From: Deinococcales bacterium
GTDB lineage: Bacteria; Deinococcota; Deinococci; Deinococcales; JAAFIG01
Assembly: GCA_025352125.1 (NCBI GenBank)
Contig: JANXTZ010000012.1
Coordinates: forward strand, 1 to 54,964
Length of the DNA stretch: 54,964 nucleotides
Direction of reading: 5' to 3'
Under the pieces are notes generated by a model. That model searched no databases. It was not told the origin of the DNA and saw nothing but the letters and a program-made list of their open reading frames with translations. Both the position numbers and the translations under genes were made by a program. Positions 25,524-33,286 of the stretch are shown here, piece by piece (within the stretch, counting starts at the first letter, position 1; every line of letters begins with the position of its first letter).

Positions 25524-25751
25524 TTAATGTGCTCCGAGCACCGTAAACCCAAGTTTCTCGAGCTGCATTTTCACATCTTTGAACACCAGTTGCTTGATGG
25601 CATCTGCACAAATCGAAACTTGAAGCGTAAAATCGCCAAGTCTTGCATAGGGCAAAACCCGAGCTTCAAGGTTTCCGAAAGCGTTTTTGAAAGCCGCCTC
25701 GTTCGCCTCACCGACCACCTCGAGATAGACGTTCTGCGTTGTTGAAATCAT
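25524..25751 (-). CDS. small hypothetical protein, 75 aa
   Basis: A 75-residue protein with alternating strand-helix pattern (VYLEVVGEANEAAFKNAFGN, then VLPYARLGDFTLQVSICADA), resembling a small ferredoxin-like or SRPBCC-sized fold. A CAGGAA purine stretch precedes ATG 25751 closely. It ends 31 bases before the Uma2 start and could be co-transcribed. No family recognised. Coding potential is supported by length, host codon choice and CTCGAG content, but not by homology. Confidence 0.45.
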   Translation of the reverse strand: MISTTQNVYLEVVGEANEAAFKNAFGNLEARVLPYARLGDFTLQVSICADAIKQLVFKDVKMQLEKLGFTVLGAH

Positions 25752-25884
25752 TTTCCTGCCTCACTTTCTTGAACAAATCTTAGGCTCGAGCCGCACAATC
25801 AACAATTGATTTTTGGGCGGTCTGAAGCGCCATGTATGCCCGAATTCGATAGAACTTTTCTTTTGGGTGTTTAATGATGAAACC

Positions 25885-26781
25885 ATGCTCCTCAATGACG
25901 CTCGAGTCACCATTTCACAACTCAGAACACTCTTAAAAATCTGTGAAACCGGTAGCTACTCCGAGGCGGCTTTTCAGTTAAACCAGTCGCAATCCACGCT
26001 GTCGCACGCCATCGTCGAACTCGAGAACAATCTTGGCAAACGCGTGCTCGAACGTGGACGCCAAGGCGCAAAACCCACGCCATTCGGTGAACGAATTCTG
26101 ATTCATGCCAGAACGGCTTTAAGTGCCATCGAAGCCCTCGAGCAGGAGGCGCAGCTCGAGCGTGACGGTTTGAAAGTCAGCCTGAGAATTGCCACGATTC
26201 AAAGCCTGGGATCGCACGTCTTGCCTGGCGTGATTGGGCAATTTGGACTGCTTCACCCTGGTGTGCAGTTTGAAGTGCTCGACTTTGACAGCGAAGATGA
26301 TTTAATCCCAACAAAATTACTCGAAGGCGCTGCCGACATTGGATTGGTCACGCTAGGAGCACCTGCGCCCTCAGAAATCCTCGAGTGGGAAATTGCCCAA
26401 GACGAGTACGTGCTGCTCTGGAAAGACGATGGACGCAGGCTTGCGCCAGATTGGAGCGAGATTCAAACCAAGCCCTACATTCACTGTGTCAGTTCATGCG
26501 GCGTGAGAATCCAAGCCCACCTGAAAGCCGTTGGACACGAACTCGAGTCGGCTTTTACAGTCGGCAACGACAGCGTGATTGTTTCAATGGTCAATCACGG
26601 TCTGGGCTTCAGCATCATGCCAGCCCTCGCCGTGCATCCACTGCCCAGAGGCGTGACCAGTTTCTCGTTGCCCGACCGTTTGACACGTCGTTTGGGCGTC
26701 ATGACCCCTCGAGCCAAGTCGGTCACGCCTGCCGTCAAAGCCTTTGTCCAAGCGCTGCGCGATTGGAAACCACTGGATTGA
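25885..26781 (+). CDS. LysR-family transcriptional regulator
   Basis: A 298-residue LysR-type regulator. The N-terminal helix-turn-helix is clear (TISQLRTLLKICETGSYSEA, about 8-27, then AAFQLNQSQSTLSHAIVELE). The C-terminal substrate domain includes LRIATIQSLGSHVLPGVIGQ and the GLVTLGAP and SIMPALAV segments of the periplasmic-binding fold. ATG 25885 was chosen because it gives the standard N-terminus; the open frame extends 24 codons upstream without a ribosome site. No obvious target gene is divergent from it; the adjacent genes are a small hypothetical and an alkyltransferase-like gene, both on the other strand. The effector is unknown. Confidence 0.9.
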   Translation: MLLNDARVTISQLRTLLKICETGSYSEAAFQLNQSQSTLSHAIVELENNLGKRVLERGRQGAKPTPFGERILIHARTALSAIEALEQEAQLERDGLKVSLRIATIQSLGSHVLPGVIGQFGLLHPGVQFEVLDFDSEDDLIPTKLLEGAADIGLVTLGAPAPSEILEWEIAQDEYVLLWKDDGRRLAPDWSEIQTKPYIHCVSSCGVRIQAHLKAVGHELESAFTVGNDSVIVSMVNHGLGFSIMPALAVHPLPRGVTSFSLPDRLTRRLGVMTPRAKSVTPAVKAFVQALRDWKPLD

Positions 26782-26806
26782 ACAATGACGCTCGAGGGGT
26801 TGAAAC

Positions 26807-27142
26807 TCAGTTTTCAGTTTCAATCGCTTCGATCTGCCACCGGTACTGCTCGAGTTTGAGCTTGCCGTTTGAATCAAAATGCACCGCTTCCCGTTCGAGC
26901 AAACCCCGTTGCAATTCGCCCGTCCCAACCTTGTACGTGCTGATCTTGCCGCTCGAGTTAATCACCCGCCACCACGGCAAATCCGTCTCGAGCGACAGCC
27001 CATGCAAGATGTCGCCCACGGCTCGAGCGTGACGCGGCATTCCTGCGACTTCGGCAAGTTGTCCATACGTCGTCACACGTCCCTCTGGAATGTTGGCGAT
27101 GACATCCAGCACCCGTTCACGAAATGATTTGGTCGATTGCAC
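26807..27142 (-). CDS. alkyltransferase-like protein (ATL), DNA lesion recognition
   Basis: A 111-residue protein with the DNA-binding domain of O6-alkylguanine-DNA alkyltransferases (RVLDVIANIPEGRVTTYGQL; then an ARAVGDILHG recognition helix). In true methyltransferases the active site is PCHR; here it is PWWRVINSSG, with Trp in place of the reactive Cys, the defining change of ATL proteins. ATLs cannot remove alkyl groups but bind O6-alkylguanine and hand it to nucleotide excision repair. Length fits the family. It stands alone, convergent with the LysR gene (25 bases apart). Confidence 0.9.
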   Translation of the reverse strand: MQSTKSFRERVLDVIANIPEGRVTTYGQLAEVAGMPRHARAVGDILHGLSLETDLPWWRVINSSGKISTYKVGTGELQRGLLEREAVHFDSNGKLKLEQYRWQIEAIETEN

Positions 27143-27235
27143 AGCTAGGATTATACCAAGGCTGTTTCAAACTCGAGTTTCACCTGTTACGAAGGCTTAA
27201 AACACAAAATTTTGCTTCTCGAGAAATCAATACAG

Positions 27236-27274
27236 CTCCCTTCTCCCGCTTGCGGGAGAAGGGTCGGGAATGAG
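27236..27274 (+). repeat. REP-like palindrome, copy 3
   Basis: CCCTTCTCCCGC/GCGGGAGAAGGG arms with tail GGGAATGAG, in the gap between the ATL gene and rtcB (27143-27333). Same unit as at 9871 and 13444. Confidence 0.6.
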
Positions 27275-27333
27275 GATGAACAGAGTGATTGCTGTTTTTA
27301 CATCTCGAGATTGTCGCCTCGAGCTAGAACTTT

Positions 27334-28974
27334 TCAATCCTCTGGAATCTCGCCCGCGTCTGCCATTTTGACGATTTTCGGGTCAAAACGTGCGATCACA
27401 TGCACCAGTTCGGTCTGCGCCGCCATGACCTTATCGATGTCCTTGTATGCCAACGGGTTCTCGTCAATGCCCGCCGAGAGCAGTGTCACACCAGCCTGCT
27501 CGAGTTGTGGTCGGATCATCTTCCAGGTGAATTGTTCTTTGGCTTTGGTGCGGCTCATGGCTCGTCCCGCGCCGTGGCTGGCGCTGGAAAGACTGTCGGT
27601 GTTGCCCTTGCCGCGCACCACAAAACCTGGGGTTGCCATGCTGCCTGGAATCATGCCGAGCACGCCCATGCCGGCTGGGGTCGCGCCCTTGCGGTGAACG
27701 ATGACCTCTCGTCCAAAGTGGCTTTCTTTCCAGGCAAAATTGTGGTGGTTTTCGACGCCCGCCAGCACTTTCGCGCCGATGGCTTTGATCACTTTTTTGT
27801 GAATCAGCGCGTGGTTGGCGCTGGCGTACAAGCCCATCAGGTTCATGGCAGCCCAGTATTCTTGTCCGGCTTCGGAATCCATGCCCAGCCATGCCAGATG
27901 CTTTAATTCTGCTGGCAATTCGCGGTGAAAATCCATTGCCAAGTCCGAGTAATGCTTTGCCACCGTCGCACCAGAGCCTCGAGAACCACTGTGCGACAAC
28001 AGTGCCAGGTACTCGCCAGGCTCGAGGTTCATCTCACTCTTGGTAAGCGTCACAATGCCAAATTCGACGAAGTGATTGCCACTGCCCGACGTGCCAAGTT
28101 GCGCCCTGGCTTTGTCGAAAAGCTTTTCGGTGACGCGTGTGACCGTCCAGTCCTCATCGAGCACGTCATGCTCGAGTGGTCGTTGCCAGCTTGCGCCAGT
28201 GCCAAATTTGGTCTCAACCTCGATGGCGCGTTTGAGGTCTTCAAAACGTCGTTTGAAAGCATTGGTGACGGACATGTCCAGAATTGAGAGTTTCATGCGG
28301 CAGGCAATATCGACCCCAACCGCATAAGGAATCACAGCGTTTTCGACGGCGAGCACACCGCCGATTGGCAAGCCGTAACCTTGGTGCGCGTCTGGCATCA
28401 ATGCGCCAGCGAACGCCACGGGCAGCATGGCGGCGTTGTGCATTTGCTTTAATGCGCCGTCCTCCAAACCAGTGCCAAAAATCTTGTAAGGCGCAGCCTC
28501 AGCGCGGCGCTCGGGTGGTTTTGGTTTGCTCAGTTCACTTGCCAGAAGACCAAAGTGTTCATCCTCGAGATGTGATTCGGGTTGACTGAGAATCGCACGG
28601 ATTTGGGTTTCAATTTTTGTGGGTTCAAATCGGTCTGGATGGTTTTTGATGGCGTTTAACACAACGCCAACCAATCGTCCTTCAGGAATACCAAGTGCCA
28701 AAATATCTTTTGCTTTCATGATGTCGTTTCCTGTGCTTTCTTTGACCTCGAGCAATTTATCGACGCCCGCCTTGCGATCCCATTGAATGCCAGCTTCGGT
28801 TTTGAAGTACCAAATTCTGTGCCACGGAATTTCCAAACCTGGTTTGAAACTGGTCAGCCGTATTTCTTTCATGCCGTTAAAACGGGTTTGATAACCAATC
28901 AGGTATTCTGAGGGGTCAAACCGCGAATCGTAACAGATTTGATTGTAAATGATTTCACTGGAACGAAGTTTCAT
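27334..28974 (-). CDS. rtcB: RtcB RNA ligase with N-terminal MJ1316 (DUF504) domain
   Basis: A 546-residue fusion. Residues 1-75 (EIIYNQICYDSRFDPSEYLI ... IPWHRIWYFKTEAGIQWDR) match the MJ1316/DUF504 domain, proposed to recognise cyclic-phosphate RNA ends. Residues from about 165 form RtcB, the GTP- and Mn-dependent ligase that joins 2',3'-cyclic phosphate or 3'-phosphate to 5'-OH RNA: LPIGGVLAVENAVIPYAVGV with metal Cys in VDIACRM, GSGNHFVEFG, SHSGSRGSG, ENHHNFAWKE, HRKGATPAGMGVLGMIPGSM and the guanylylated His in SSASHGAGR. ATG 28974 has a GGGA site; an in-frame codon five residues upstream is less likely. No archease gene is next to it. Role: RNA repair or tRNA splicing-like ligation. Confidence 0.93.
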   Translation of the reverse strand: MKLRSSEIIYNQICYDSRFDPSEYLIGYQTRFNGMKEIRLTSFKPGLEIPWHRIWYFKTEAGIQWDRKAGVDKLLEVKESTGNDIMKAKDILALGIPEGRLVGVVLNAIKNHPDRFEPTKIETQIRAILSQPESHLEDEHFGLLASELSKPKPPERRAEAAPYKIFGTGLEDGALKQMHNAAMLPVAFAGALMPDAHQGYGLPIGGVLAVENAVIPYAVGVDIACRMKLSILDMSVTNAFKRRFEDLKRAIEVETKFGTGASWQRPLEHDVLDEDWTVTRVTEKLFDKARAQLGTSGSGNHFVEFGIVTLTKSEMNLEPGEYLALLSHSGSRGSGATVAKHYSDLAMDFHRELPAELKHLAWLGMDSEAGQEYWAAMNLMGLYASANHALIHKKVIKAIGAKVLAGVENHHNFAWKESHFGREVIVHRKGATPAGMGVLGMIPGSMATPGFVVRGKGNTDSLSSASHGAGRAMSRTKAKEQFTWKMIRPQLEQAGVTLLSAGIDENPLAYKDIDKVMAAQTELVHVIARFDPKIVKMADAGEIPED

Positions 28975-29089
28975 AATTTCCCTGACCAACCCGAGAATGA
29001 TGCTCGAGTTTCAACCTTGTCAGTGTAGTGCCTCAAAGCTCGAGATGCCTGATGGAAACGGCGTGCTCGAGATACGCATTATGGCTCAA

Positions 29090-29127
29090 ATCAAAACCAC
29101 GCATATCAAAACCACGCATATAAAACC
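29090..29127. repeat. 15-bp tandem repeat, two copies plus partial
   Basis: ATCAAAACCACGCAT at 29090-29104 and 29105-29119, then a degenerate partial copy. Too short and too few for a CRISPR array. It abuts the terminator at 29126. Confidence 0.6.
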
Positions 29128-29149
29128 CCGACGTTCCGCAACGTCGGGG
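29126..29149 (-). terminator. rho-independent terminator
   Basis: A perfect 10-bp stem CCCCGACGTT/AACGTCGGGG with a 4-base loop, followed on the minus strand by TTTTATA. It would end transcription from the hypothetical gene at 29315-29725. The region 28975-29314 otherwise has no credible gene. Confidence 0.75.
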
Positions 29150-29314
29150 TTGAAATGAAAGCTCGAAGGGGTTCGAGCGGTGCTTCTCTGCTGAAGTCAG
29201 TATCCCGCTTCTTTCTGAGAGGGGCACTGGATTTTTTATGAGAAGAATCGATCACTCGAACTGTTTTCTTCATAATAAGTTCATTTTAGAGAGTTTTATG
29301 AGAGAAATACATTT

Positions 29315-29725
29315 TTAAAACTCGAGTCCCAACAACCAATCCGCGCCGTAATCATCGTTCAAACCAACCCAAACATGCGGTTTTGGCACGCTGTGACCAA
29401 AAACATTCAGCTTCTCAAAAATCGAATCAATCCAGCCCTTGCGATCACCGCGCTCGGTCTCCTGAACCACAAAATCATCCCAACTCAAGCAACGTTTGTT
29501 CTTGACCCAGGCATAATCCTCAAACAACTCGATCAGTCTAAACTTGCCGTGTTTCTCGAGCAGCAAGACATCGGGCGTTCCCTCGAGCGTCGTGTGGGCA
29601 ATCGCCAGCCAACCGCGTTCCGCCAAAGGATGCGAGTGCTCTAAAGTCTCGAGCGCCCGTGGTGCGGCGTAATGAATGGCGATACCTTCATCCTCGAGCG
29701 CCACCGTTTGAGGTATTGATTCCAT
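29315..29725 (-). CDS. hypothetical protein, 136 aa
   Basis: A 136-residue acidic, soluble protein with many Trp residues (KNKRCLSWDDFVVQETERGD and HVWVGLNDDYGADWLLGLEF at the C-terminus). A compact repeat of hydrophobic strands, including GTPDVLLLEKHGKFRLIELF, suggests an alpha/beta fold. ATG 29725 was chosen over an upstream ATG 18 codons earlier because the extension runs into the region of the divergent gene. No family is recognised. The gene ends with a good terminator on its own strand, so it is a single transcription unit. Confidence 0.55.
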   Translation of the reverse strand: MESIPQTVALEDEGIAIHYAAPRALETLEHSHPLAERGWLAIAHTTLEGTPDVLLLEKHGKFRLIELFEDYAWVKNKRCLSWDDFVVQETERGDRKGWIDSIFEKLNVFGHSVPKPHVWVGLNDDYGADWLLGLEF

Positions 29726-29865
29726 GATCAATAGTTTGCTCGAGATTTGGGCATTTGTGAAGTGGTACCGAAATAGCATTCTTGCTCAGGGTTAGCCGCA
29801 CCTCAAAACGGTTAGACTACAAAAACGTTCATCGCCAGTCCCTCAAACTGGCAGCCAGGAGCTTT

Positions 29866-31089
29866 TTGATTCACTCAACCACACTTCCCAACGGTTTTAC
29901 CGTAATCAGCGAACCGCAACCGTGGCAACCCAGCGTCAGCTTTGACCTACTGATTCCAGCCGGTGCGGTCAACGAACCCGAAACCATGCGCGGCGTGACC
30001 AGCGTCCTCGAGGACTGGATGGATCGCGGTGCTGGAAACCGTGACTCCAGGGCTTTGTCCGACGCTTTTGACAACCTTGGCGTTCGTCGCGGCGGCGGGG
30101 CTGGACTTGAAGGCACAAGCTTTTCGGGTGCGATGCTCGAGACGGATTTGAGTGCTGCATTCGAGTTGTTTGCCGATGTGATCCAGCGCCCAAGCCTGCC
30201 CGACACCGAACTCGAGCCTTGCCTGGAACTCGCCCGTCAAGACATCGAATCGCTCGATGACAGCCCCGCCCAAAAACTGTTCGTCAAACTCCGCGAACGC
30301 TTTTTTGTAAGCAACCACGGACGCTCGGGCATGGGCACTTTAGAGGGTCTGGCAGCCATCACGGGCGTTGCCGCCAGGGAAGATTACCAAAACCGCTTCA
30401 CCCCCAACGGCGCGATTCTGGGCGTTTCTGGTGGCGTGAAATGGGACGAATTGCTCGAGTTGGTGACGCGACTTTTTGGCTCTTGGACTGGTGAAGTTGC
30501 CAATCATCCGATGCCCAAAATGCAAGGCGGTTTTTACGACCACATCGTGCAAGACACCGCCCAGGTGCAAATCGGAATGCTCTACCCCAGCCTTGCACCC
30601 ACCGACCCGCACTGGCTCGAGTCACGGCTTGCATTGTTGGTGCTTTCAGGTGCGGGATTCTCGAGCCGATTGATGCAAGAAGTCCGCGAAAAACGCGGAC
30701 TGGTCTACAGCGTCCGCGCTTCAGGATCGCCGATCAAAGCTGCCAGCACCATCAGCGTTTACGCCGGAACAAGCCCAGACCGCGCCCAGGAAACCTTAAA
30801 CGTCATTCAAGAAGAAATGCAAAAAATGCAGTTGGGGGTCACGCTCGAGGAACTTGAACGCGCCAGAATTGGCTTGGTGACCAGCCTGGTCATGAGCGAA
30901 GAATCCAGCGGCGCTCGAGCGGGCGGACTGGTGCGTGACTGGCATTTGCTGGGTCGCACCCGAGAACTCGAGGATTTGAAAGCCAAAGTCAAATCCGTGA
31001 CACTCGAGGGAGTCAATGCGTGGTTGGCAGCCAATCCGTTCGAGAATCCTGGTGTGATGACGCTCGGACCAAAAGCCTTGAATTTGTAA
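29866..31089 (+). CDS. M16-family peptidase-like subunit lacking the zinc site
   Basis: A 407-residue M16-fold protein (STTLPNGFTVISEPQPWQPS at the start; REKRGLVYSVRASGSPIKAA in the second half). The HxxEH zinc motif expected near residue 45 is replaced by MRGVTSVLEDWMDRGAG, so it cannot be catalytic. Inactive/active M16 pairs form heterodimers, as in mitochondrial processing peptidase and paired bacterial M16 proteins. TTG 29866 is chosen because CAGGAG lies five bases upstream; the open frame extends 28 codons further without a ribosome site. The active partner follows at 31154 on the same strand. Confidence 0.85.
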   Translation: MIHSTTLPNGFTVISEPQPWQPSVSFDLLIPAGAVNEPETMRGVTSVLEDWMDRGAGNRDSRALSDAFDNLGVRRGGGAGLEGTSFSGAMLETDLSAAFELFADVIQRPSLPDTELEPCLELARQDIESLDDSPAQKLFVKLRERFFVSNHGRSGMGTLEGLAAITGVAAREDYQNRFTPNGAILGVSGGVKWDELLELVTRLFGSWTGEVANHPMPKMQGGFYDHIVQDTAQVQIGMLYPSLAPTDPHWLESRLALLVLSGAGFSSRLMQEVREKRGLVYSVRASGSPIKAASTISVYAGTSPDRAQETLNVIQEEMQKMQLGVTLEELERARIGLVTSLVMSEESSGARAGGLVRDWHLLGRTRELEDLKAKVKSVTLEGVNAWLAANPFENPGVMTLGPKALNL

Positions 31090-31153
31090 ATCTCGAGCGA
31101 TGGAATTTTAGGTCTTGGGCGCAGCAAGCAGCGCCCTTACAGGAGTGCGATCA

Positions 31154-32383
31154 ATGGAATTTCAACAAACAACATTAGCAAACGGATTAACCGTCATTGG
31201 CGAACACAACCCGCAAGCCAAAAGCGTGGCAGTGGGTTATTTTGTTAAAACAGGCTCGAGGGACGAAACCCCAGAAATTTCTGGGGTCAGCCATTTTCTC
31301 GAGCACATGATGTTCAAAGGTTCAGACACGATTTCGGGCGACGAGATCAACACCGAATTTGATGAGGTCGGCGCAAAATACAATGCGTTCACCAATGAAG
31401 AACTGACTGCCTATCACGGCGCGGTGCTGCCCGAATTTCAACCTCGACTGGTCAAACTTTTAACCACCATGATGCGCCCAGCATTGCGCAACCTGGACTT
31501 TGATGTCGAGAAAAAAGTGATTCTCGAGGAAATCGAGATGTACAAAGACCGTCCGAATTTCATGGTCTTTGACGAATTGCGCCCAACCTATTTTGGTCAG
31601 CATCCGCTCGGCAACAGCGTGCTTGGCACAAGTGAAAGTATTTCTGTTCTGTCTCGAGATGCCATGTTTGAATACTTTTCGCGGCGTTACGCGCCGAATA
31701 ATTTGGTGCTCGGCGTGGCAGGAAATTACGACTGGAATGCACTTTTAACCCAGGTGGGCGACATGACCTCGAGTTGGACGCCAGCCATCACAGGACGCAC
31801 CCAACCCACGTTTGCCCCAACCAGCACCATCAAAACCATCAACTCGAGCAAGATCAACCGCGCCCACATTGCCCTCATGACCCCAGGATTCTCGAGCACT
31901 GACGCGCAACGCTACGCGGCGGGAGTCCTCGGCTGGATCCTGGGCGACGGTGAAAACTCGAGGTTGTACTGGGCGTTGGTGGACAACGGTTTGTGCGACG
32001 AAGCCAGTTTTGACCACACCAGCGAAGATGGACTCGGGCATTTTGGTGGTTACATCAGCACCGATCCAGACCGCGCCAAAGAAGCTTTGGAAATCTTCAA
32101 AAATATTCTCGAGACCGCCCAGCAAAACGGTGTGACGCTTGAGGAACTCGAGCGAGCCAAACGCAAGGTTGCCGTGTCAATCGTGCTCCGAGCCGAAACG
32201 CCCTACTCGAGGTTGTTTTCCATGAGCATGGAATATTTGGACACGCATCAGTACAAACCACTGAATGAGGTCATCAAAACCGTGCAAAGCATCACGCTCG
32301 AGGAAGTGAACGCGATTCTCAAAACCCGTCCGTTTGACCAGATGACGGTGGTTGGATTGATGCCAGACGGTTTTGCGTTGTGA
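31154..32383 (+). CDS. M16-family zinc metallopeptidase (active subunit)
   Basis: A 409-residue pitrilysin-class peptidase. The inverted zinc motif is present (SGVSHFLEHMMFKGSD: HxxEH with H near 50 and 54) with the downstream Glu in VILEEIEMYKDRPN about 77 residues later. The second half contains the usual substrate-wall region. ATG 31154 has AGGAG eight bases upstream. The preceding gene encodes a zinc-less partner, so a heterodimer is likely. Substrates of the bacterial pair are probably short peptides or signal peptides in the cytoplasm. The last residues, TVVGLMPDGFAL, recur in a degraded duplicate at 34707-34772 behind the restriction-modification genes. Confidence 0.93.
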   Translation: MEFQQTTLANGLTVIGEHNPQAKSVAVGYFVKTGSRDETPEISGVSHFLEHMMFKGSDTISGDEINTEFDEVGAKYNAFTNEELTAYHGAVLPEFQPRLVKLLTTMMRPALRNLDFDVEKKVILEEIEMYKDRPNFMVFDELRPTYFGQHPLGNSVLGTSESISVLSRDAMFEYFSRRYAPNNLVLGVAGNYDWNALLTQVGDMTSSWTPAITGRTQPTFAPTSTIKTINSSKINRAHIALMTPGFSSTDAQRYAAGVLGWILGDGENSRLYWALVDNGLCDEASFDHTSEDGLGHFGGYISTDPDRAKEALEIFKNILETAQQNGVTLEELERAKRKVAVSIVLRAETPYSRLFSMSMEYLDTHQYKPLNEVIKTVQSITLEEVNAILKTRPFDQMTVVGLMPDGFAL

Positions 32384-32416
32384 GGGCAACAAATGCGGAT
32401 AATATGAAACCTACCC

Positions 32417-32983
32417 ATGATTGACCGTCTTAAACTCCCGTTTTCCTTCGACCCAACGCGTTTAAAACACGACCTCGAGAACCTCGAGCACTTGGGTTGG
32501 ACAGATCATTTTGTCAAACAGAATTACGAGGGTTCTTGGAGTGTGATTCCACTGCGCGGAACGGCGGGCGCAACCCACCCGATCATGATGATTTACAGCA
32601 ATCCCAACGCCACGGATTTTGAGGACACGCCATTTTTGAAAGCCAGCCCGTACTTTCAGGAAGTGCTGCAAGGGTTTCAATGTCCGCTCGAGTCTGTGCG
32701 CCTGATGAAACTAGGCGCCGGTTCGATTATCAAAGAACACACCGATTTGGACCTGGCGTTTGAAGAAGGTCATGCGCGGTTGCACATTCCAGTCGTGACA
32801 AACCCCGAAGTTGATTTTCAGTTAAACCACCAGCGCGTGGTCATGCGCGAGGGTGAATGCTGGTATTTGAAACTCAGCGATCCGCATTCGGTTGCCAACC
32901 GTGGCGAGGCAGACCGCGTGCATTTGGTGATCGATGCGATTGTGAACCCTTGGCTCGAAGATGTGTTTCACAACAACCTTTAA
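32417..32983 (+). CDS. aspartyl/asparaginyl beta-hydroxylase-like 2-oxoglutarate dioxygenase
   Basis: A 188-residue protein of the Asp/Asn beta-hydroxylase family, iron- and 2-oxoglutarate-dependent. The iron ligand His-x-Asp region is IIKEHTDLDLAF (about 113-124) and the distal His lies in DPHSVANRGEADRVHLVIDA, whose Arg binds 2-oxoglutarate. A TAATAT box precedes ATG 32417 by about 12 bases. In this window it lies between the M16 gene and the restriction-modification locus, inside the segment bounded by the M16 3' end duplication, so it may have come in with those genes. The substrate is unknown. Confidence 0.85.
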   Translation: MIDRLKLPFSFDPTRLKHDLENLEHLGWTDHFVKQNYEGSWSVIPLRGTAGATHPIMMIYSNPNATDFEDTPFLKASPYFQEVLQGFQCPLESVRLMKLGAGSIIKEHTDLDLAFEEGHARLHIPVVTNPEVDFQLNHQRVVMREGECWYLKLSDPHSVANRGEADRVHLVIDAIVNPWLEDVFHNNL

Positions 32984-33013
32984 ATTATTCAAGCGCTCGA
33001 GCATTGCAAGATT

Positions 33014-33247
33014 TTAAGTTTCCAGCTCGAGAACATCCTCTAGTTTTGTATCAAAACCTTGATCTTGAAAGGCTTGGATAATGGCTTCAAGTGCTTCCAG
33101 GCTGGGTTTACGTGTGCCGTTGGCGATGGCATAAACCGTTTGTGGACTGACGCCGTTGACCCACTTTCCAAGTGTGTAAGCACTGACCTCAAGTTGCTCG
33201 AGGTAGTTTTTAAGTTTTATGGTTATTTTTGCTTTTGATTTACTCAT
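33014..33247 (-). CDS. XRE-family controller-type regulator of restriction-modification locus
   Basis: A 77-residue Cro/C1-type helix-turn-helix protein ([20 protein letters not shown], then [18 protein letters not shown]). The small size and single-domain layout match controller (C) proteins of type II systems. ATG 33247 lies 39 bases from the divergent methyltransferase start at 33287. Between the two starts is the palindrome CTCTAC-ACCAA-GTAGAG (33262-33278), exactly between the -35 and -10 boxes of the methyltransferase promoter, a natural site for this protein. It probably represses or times methyltransferase and endonuclease expression. Confidence 0.75.
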   Translation of the reverse strand: MSKSKAKITIKLKNYLEQLEVSAYTLGKWVNGVSPQTVYAIANGTRKPSLEALEAIIQAFQDQGFDTKLEDVLELET

Positions 33248-33250
33248 GAC

Positions 33251-33279
33251 TTGACACATTGCTCTACACCAAGTAGAGT
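33251..33279 (+). promoter_or_regulatory. consensus promoter with embedded operator, leaderless methyltransferase mRNA
   Basis: TTGACA at 33251-33256, 17-base spacer, TAGAGT at 33274-33279. The ATG at 33287 is eight bases after the -10 box, so the mRNA should start at the AUG. The inverted repeat CTCTAC/GTAGAG (33262-33278) fills the spacer and overlaps the -10 box, so any protein bound there would block RNA polymerase. Confidence 0.75.
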
Positions 33280-33286
33280 ATTATTC

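Noticed and set aside
29090..29127. Possible CRISPR array
   Set aside because: Only two 15-bp units with no spacers between them, and no cas genes nearby.
29033..29227. Minus-strand frame encoding two MRGFD repeats
   Set aside because: It is produced by the 15-bp tandem repeat and the terminator; no start signal and no other coding support.
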